DNA from: Marchantia polymorpha subsp. ruderalis
Taxonomy: Eukaryota; Streptophyta; Marchantiopsida; Marchantiales; Marchantiaceae
Direction of reading: 5' to 3'
DNA: 64,000 nt
NCBI GenBank assembly: GCA_037833965.1
Contig: AP031355.1
Location: forward strand, 20,423,501 to 20,487,500
Below, piece by piece: positions 59,962 to 64,000 of the stretch. The notes below the pieces were generated by a model. The model had not been told where the DNA came from, did no database searches, and saw nothing but the letters and a program-made list of their open reading frames with translations. The position numbers and the translations under genes were made by a program. Positions within the stretch are counted from its first letter, which is position 1. Each line of letters starts with the position of its first letter.

Positions 59962-60000
59962 GACCTTCTCGAGTCGTGTAGTCGTTATCTCGAGAAGGTC
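59962..60000. repeat. Perfect hairpin, 12-bp arms
   Basis: GACCTTCTCGAG (59962-59973) pairs with 59989-60000 around a 15-nt loop. Confidence 0.85.
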
Positions 60001-60764
60001 CGCAGGAGAGTGGAAAGGCAAGACAATTTAGAATTGCTCCAGGCTTGTGATTTTGTGGAGCTGCATTTTATGGCTTTCTGAGCATATAGGACTAGATATA
60101 TAGTTGATGAACAGGACACTTACTGATTTGTGTTAACATGAAATTAAATCCTCTGTTCAAATGAGGACTGTCACTCGTTGAAGGGCCAAAACAGTCAAAC
60201 TAGATTGATCCGATCATGCATTGCCCTTCCCATAATTTACGGCCAAAACGTCGGCCGCCTTCCGGTGCACACATTAATGCCAGATGCAAGGAGAAGCGTG
60301 GAGAAAGTAACAGTTGATTGATCACAGCACGAGTCACTCACTATCCGGATGAATCTTATATTACTCTGTTCAAGCTTGTTCTTTCAGTGACATCTGGACC
60401 TTGGTAAGCAGCATTGCAATCCGTCACTCACAGCACAAGGAGATTAGTCTTCGAGGAGATGTCGCCACTTGTCGCAGTCACTTTGGACGGAGGTTTCACG
60501 ATCAAAATGACGATATCGTGAATGAGTTCTTGCGATTCTCAAATCGTATCTCCAGTTAGTATGCGATCGTCGCAAGCTACCGTCCCCAGTCACGGTATAG
60601 GTCCCTTCCTGCATTCCAGTCTGCCCTTAAGCTTTTGGTCAAGTTTGGTGTCAACCACGTTCACTCTGAAAGTCGAGTTTGAAATGGAAGGAAGCTCAAA
60701 ATGTTTGTTTTTGATGATACGGGCACCAATAGAAGGTCTGTGATCGATTTTTGAGCTAGTAATC
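60001..60764. other. Spacer upstream of the LRR gene
   Basis: No supported gene. It may contain 5' exons or leader of the downstream leucine-rich-repeat gene, since no clear promoter precedes its ATG. Confidence 0.35.
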
Positions 60765-61595
60765 ATGACAACTGACAAGCCAGACATTCGAGAGAAAAGC
60801 GTCCACAGCATTTTAACAAACTGGGCCTTTGAATTAAGATGGTCTTCTAGAGATGAAGTTGAATTTCGTCTTGTGAGTTTGCTGGAGCACCTGTCGTCTT
60901 TAGCAGTGACAGGGCCAGCCAAACCCTCCCTGTCCAAGTGGAGTTTAGGCATCATGGATGGTGGCATTGGAGCTCTTGGACGGGCTCTCCAGCAACAGCC
61001 TTTCCCTGAACTGAGGCAACTGACAGTGTGCAATTGCCGACTGATCGGAGAGAAGGGCATGGCCGAGCTAGCTAGATCGATTGGGACGGGCAACTTGAAT
61101 AATCTCGAGGTACTCAAATTTCAGAGCAATCACTTCATAGGAGACACGGGAGCCAAAGTTCTGGCTGACGCTCTGCAGTCTGGGAAGCTAGCCAGTCTCC
61201 GTAGGATCGATCTGCTGGACAATGGAATCGGTGACGAGGGACTGAGTGCCATTGCACTTGCTTTGGGCTCCGGTAACGTCCCGAAGCTCACCAGTCTACG
61301 AGTAGGAAGTGAAGCTGAGGCGTTCCACATGAAGGGAGGCCAAGCTCTTGCTAGAATGATACAATCGGAGAATCTGCCTTTCCTGGAGGATCTCAGATTT
61401 CGAGGATGCGTTGTCGAGGAAGGTGTGATCGCAGTGATTAAAGCGCTGGAGACAAGAACCGTCGGAGCGTTGAAGAAGTTAGACTTGAGATACTGTGGTA
61501 TAGGTTTGGAAGGAGCAATTTTGTTGGCGAGGGCGCTCAGTTTGCCTTGTTTCTCTTCCTTGCGTTTGTTAGATCTTGGCGACAGTGTACTATGA
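60765..61595 (+). CDS. Leucine-rich-repeat (RNI-like) protein
   Basis: The frame has 276 codons from ATG. After an N-terminal segment of about 50 residues come some six LRR units of 28-32 residues with the pattern L..L.L..N.IGD.G...LA.AL.. (for example LEVLKFQSNHFIGDTGAKVL, LRRIDLLDNGIGDEGLSAI, LKKLDLRYCGIGLEGAILL). This spacing is that of ribonuclease-inhibitor/NLR-type cytoplasmic LRRs, which form a horseshoe for protein binding. There is no signal peptide or transmembrane segment. The frame ends right after a repeat (LRLLDLGDSVL), so the array may be truncated or may be the last exon of a longer protein. The partner is unknown. Confidence 0.7.
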   Translation: MTTDKPDIREKSVHSILTNWAFELRWSSRDEVEFRLVSLLEHLSSLAVTGPAKPSLSKWSLGIMDGGIGALGRALQQQPFPELRQLTVCNCRLIGEKGMAELARSIGTGNLNNLEVLKFQSNHFIGDTGAKVLADALQSGKLASLRRIDLLDNGIGDEGLSAIALALGSGNVPKLTSLRVGSEAEAFHMKGGQALARMIQSENLPFLEDLRFRGCVVEEGVIAVIKALETRTVGALKKLDLRYCGIGLEGAILLARALSLPCFSSLRLLDLGDSVL

Positions 61596-63365
61596 TAAAT
61601 ATGTTCCGAAATGTTCAGAAAAAGCTTTTCGATCAGTTGGATGATTTCTTCGTTGGGCCAATTTCGTGAGAGGCGTTAACATATCGAAGAACTTTTTCCA
61701 GGAATTTTACTTTTAATCCAGACTACCACTCTGGCATCGCAATCGGGTGATGCCCGTTCCGTTATTTCGATGTTAAGCAGATTATCAACTATTCTTACAA
61801 ACTGTACGAGAAGCTTGGTTCTCCAGGCCTCGACGCCTCTTGGTCCGAACCTCTGACTGAGGTCGGGAGGAGGAAAACAGATGAATCTATCGAGCCACCA
61901 TTCAATGTCGAAAACCCGTTCATTACAATTCTTCTCCTTCTAATCTGACGTTCACTTAAACTCGGAACTGCAAGTGAAGAGAATGTCCTCTTCTATCAAA
62001 TACGAGTAAGATGAGCTCATTATATTACAACAAACTGTCTGATTTAATACCAGTCTTTACTGAAGGCGGCCATGGGACAGTCTCTGTCTTAACACAGGGC
62101 CAGAGCAGGGCCGAGAGACACATTGGGACAATTTCAGCGCACGAGCAAAATGGCGAGCCATTTCCGCCTACACTCTGTTCCGGGATTCTTTTCTCTGGCC
62201 GGTGCGTAAGTATCCAGAAGTTGAACGCACAGTTCTTGAGAGAATGTCACGGTTTGAGGTTGTGGGGCAACCGATTGTACAGAAATGTTCTCGGTTAAAT
62301 TCCAGGCTACCAGGCACAAAACTTAACCTTGTTAGAAGAACTGTCCCTCGCGTCTACTGAGGTCGTATGCTCAATGTTTCAAGCCTGCCTCGCTGTGCAA
62401 GAGGTGAAAGCAGTTCTCCAGGGCGTCATTGATTTCCAACACGTCGTCATCTACTTGAGTGTAACTTGAGATTGACAAAAGCTTCGATAGCAGGGAACGA
62501 TGACGTGTATCAGCCTTTCTTGCTGCATTTTGCTCGGCTCTCAAGCTTTCATGGAATCAATTCACAGGTTGTCCCTTTTGGCATTCGCTTTTCGTACGTT
62601 GGTCCTGAATTTTCTCTCATTCATTTTTCCTCCTCGTCTCTCCACGAAAAGCGATTTTGCCGCCGAGGTATCCGCAGAGAGCAGAGGAGATCCCGAGAAG
62701 TCTGTCCCATGTTTGTACTCCGTGGCTGCACTCTACAAATGGTGATATTCGAAAACTCACCAGGTTAGGGATGCTGTGTTCCGATGCCACACTTCGATAT
62801 GGGCCAGCAGGGATGAGTTGATCGTGTTCAGTCTATCCATTGCAGATCTATTGTCGATGATCTTATCAATCAACTTCCGACCGATGAACCAGGCTCGTGA
62901 GGATATATATTCCCCCATGGGCGTACTTTCTCAAACCGTATGAATAACCAGTATGAAAGAAAGGACAGGCACCAGGAGCTTCTGCAATTCAAGCGCAAGG
63001 CGGAAAATCCAGGACCATGTCCCGCGTGTCCGTGCAATTATGAAGTGAAAACCTGCAGCGAGCACTCTCGTGAACTGAAATTTACTCTTTATTCATATGT
63101 ACTGTTTCCGGTTTCAAACAGACGGTGAGAAACTTGTCTCCTCCATCTGCAATCGGGTACTCGATGTTTCTCCATCGAGTTCCCCGATCCACAATCACAA
63201 AAAGAGCTATGCGATCTCCCGATGTGGCTCCCGTGATATCACCACCCTTCTGTCCGCTCGTAATCAATCGAGTCTCGCAACTAAAGTGAATAAAAAACAT
63301 ATGAGCTTTCCCGAACTGCCTACAGGAACGCCTGGTCGATCAGGAATGGGTCGGTGGTTGTAGCC
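61596..63365. other. Spacer, no supported gene
   Basis: Mixed composition. An 81-codon ATG frame at 62500-62745 has a hydrophobic start but no recognised domain. The end near 63.3 kb probably holds the 3' untranslated region of PLAT gene 2. Confidence 0.35.
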
Positions 63366-63833
63366 TCAGTGAGAAACCTTCCTGGTCATCTTAATGTGAG
63401 ATCGAGCGGACTCGACCTGATCGGGAATGTCGGCAACGCAGTCGTCTCTGTTAGCGGTGAGGGAGTAGGGGTAGACGTCTGTGGCCAGCCATTGATCGAC
63501 GTTGAAGTAGTGGTTGGAGCACTCCTGGCCGTACCTGGCGGCGGAGATCTGAACCGAGTCGCTGAACCAGCCGTGATGCGCACCGCTGCCATCGGAGGTC
63601 AAGTTCATGCCACAGATGGGAGCGTCCAAGCATTCTCCTGGCCCGCTGAAAACATCGACCTTGTTCCTCTCAAAATAATCGTTGTTGCTGCTCAGAGAGT
63701 GTCCCCAATCGGTGAAGTTGGAGATGGTCATGGAATTGCCAGAAGCGTCGTAGAATGCCGCACCGATGTTGGCGTCTGTGCCTGCCTTGGGCAACCACCC
63801 GGTTTTCACAAAAACCGTGTACACGCAATAGTC
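63366..63833 (-). CDS. PLAT/LH2-domain protein 2, last exon (5' exon outside window)
   Basis: Begins at an acceptor (CCTGGTTCAG|GAC) in the same place and phase 0 as exon 2 of PLAT gene 1, and encodes 155 residues: CVYTVFVKTGWLPKAGTDAN, YFERNKVDVFSGPGECLDA, CGMNLTSDGSGAHHGWF and DQWLATDVYPYSL. It is a full PLAT domain plus a basic C-terminal tail longer than in gene 1. No signal-peptide exon is visible in 63834-64000, so exon 1 lies beyond the edge. It is convergent with PLAT gene 1, about 9 kb away. Confidence 0.9.
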   Translation of the reverse strand, partial: DYCVYTVFVKTGWLPKAGTDANIGAAFYDASGNSMTISNFTDWGHSLSSNNDYFERNKVDVFSGPGECLDAPICGMNLTSDGSGAHHGWFSDSVQISAARYGQECSNHYFNVDQWLATDVYPYSLTANRDDCVADIPDQVESARSHIKMTRKVSH

Positions 63834-64000
63834 CTGAACCAGGAAAAGCAAGTCACAATCAGAGAGCCGAAGAACGAGGAACATCGGAGACCTGCATCTC
63901 CCTGCCATCTCGATTTTCCTTCATGCTAGATCATACCAAACGCAAATCGAAAGAAGAGACAGAAATCTCATGACTACATTTCTTCAACAAACTCCATAAC

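Overview
The window reads as nuclear DNA of a land plant, most likely a bryophyte and probably a liverwort of the Marchantia type. The basis is as follows. The coding exons are compact and fairly GC-rich, set in very AT-rich, repeat-filled spacers with GT-AG introns. The gene families are plant ones: germin-like cupin, RD21-type papain protease with granulin domain, plant PLAT/LH2 proteins, dirigent/allene-oxide-cyclase-like barrel, LysM-GH18 chitinase and an SMP-30-like protein. A GC-rich gag-like retroelement protein also resembles, from memory, a repeat family of Marchantia. The species is an inference; no search was possible.

Layout. 1-14.9 kb: two nearly identical dirigent/AOC-like genes lie head-to-head as a large inverted duplication (copy 1, minus strand, cut by the window edge; copy 2 at 14192-14824). 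About 12 kb of decayed transposons lies between them: Copia and hAT relics, a TIR element, and several dispersed repeats. 15-24 kb: a two-exon SMP-30/gluconolactonase-like gene (18952-20759, plus) and an intronless germin-like gene (22891-23607, minus). 24-30.6 kb: AT-rich, without a recognisable gene. 30.7-32.5 kb: a two-exon LysM-GH18 chitinase gene (minus), followed by an unassigned, possibly coding tract at 32.8-34.0 kb. 34.8-49.3 kb: a transposon cluster. It holds a minus-strand Ty3/Gypsy relic (36.47-40.18 kb) abutting a plus-strand Gypsy relic (40.2-47.1 kb), and the latter is split by a 4,787-bp GC-rich insertion (40836-45622) with TG...CA ends and a TAGAT 5-bp target duplication. 50.6-52.0 kb: an intronless RD21-type cysteine protease gene (minus). 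53.8-54.7 kb and 63.4-64 kb: two convergent PLAT-domain genes, the second lacking its first exon. Between them lie a 260-bp inverted repeat and a leucine-rich-repeat gene (60765-61595).

The secreted or predicted secreted products (germin-like cupin, chitinase, protease, PLAT proteins, possibly the dirigent-like protein) fit cell-wall, apoplast and stress/defence roles, but nothing here indicates a co-regulated cluster. The most unusual item is the 4.8-kb nested element. It carries a gag-like open frame with an internal TAG and shows integrase-type ends, yet I find no second LTR in it, so it is either a very large coding solo LTR or an undescribed non-autonomous retroelement. A second theme is a set of short perfect or near-perfect palindromes (12-33 bp arms), one lying inside reverse transcriptase coding sequence, which suggests template-switch insertions.
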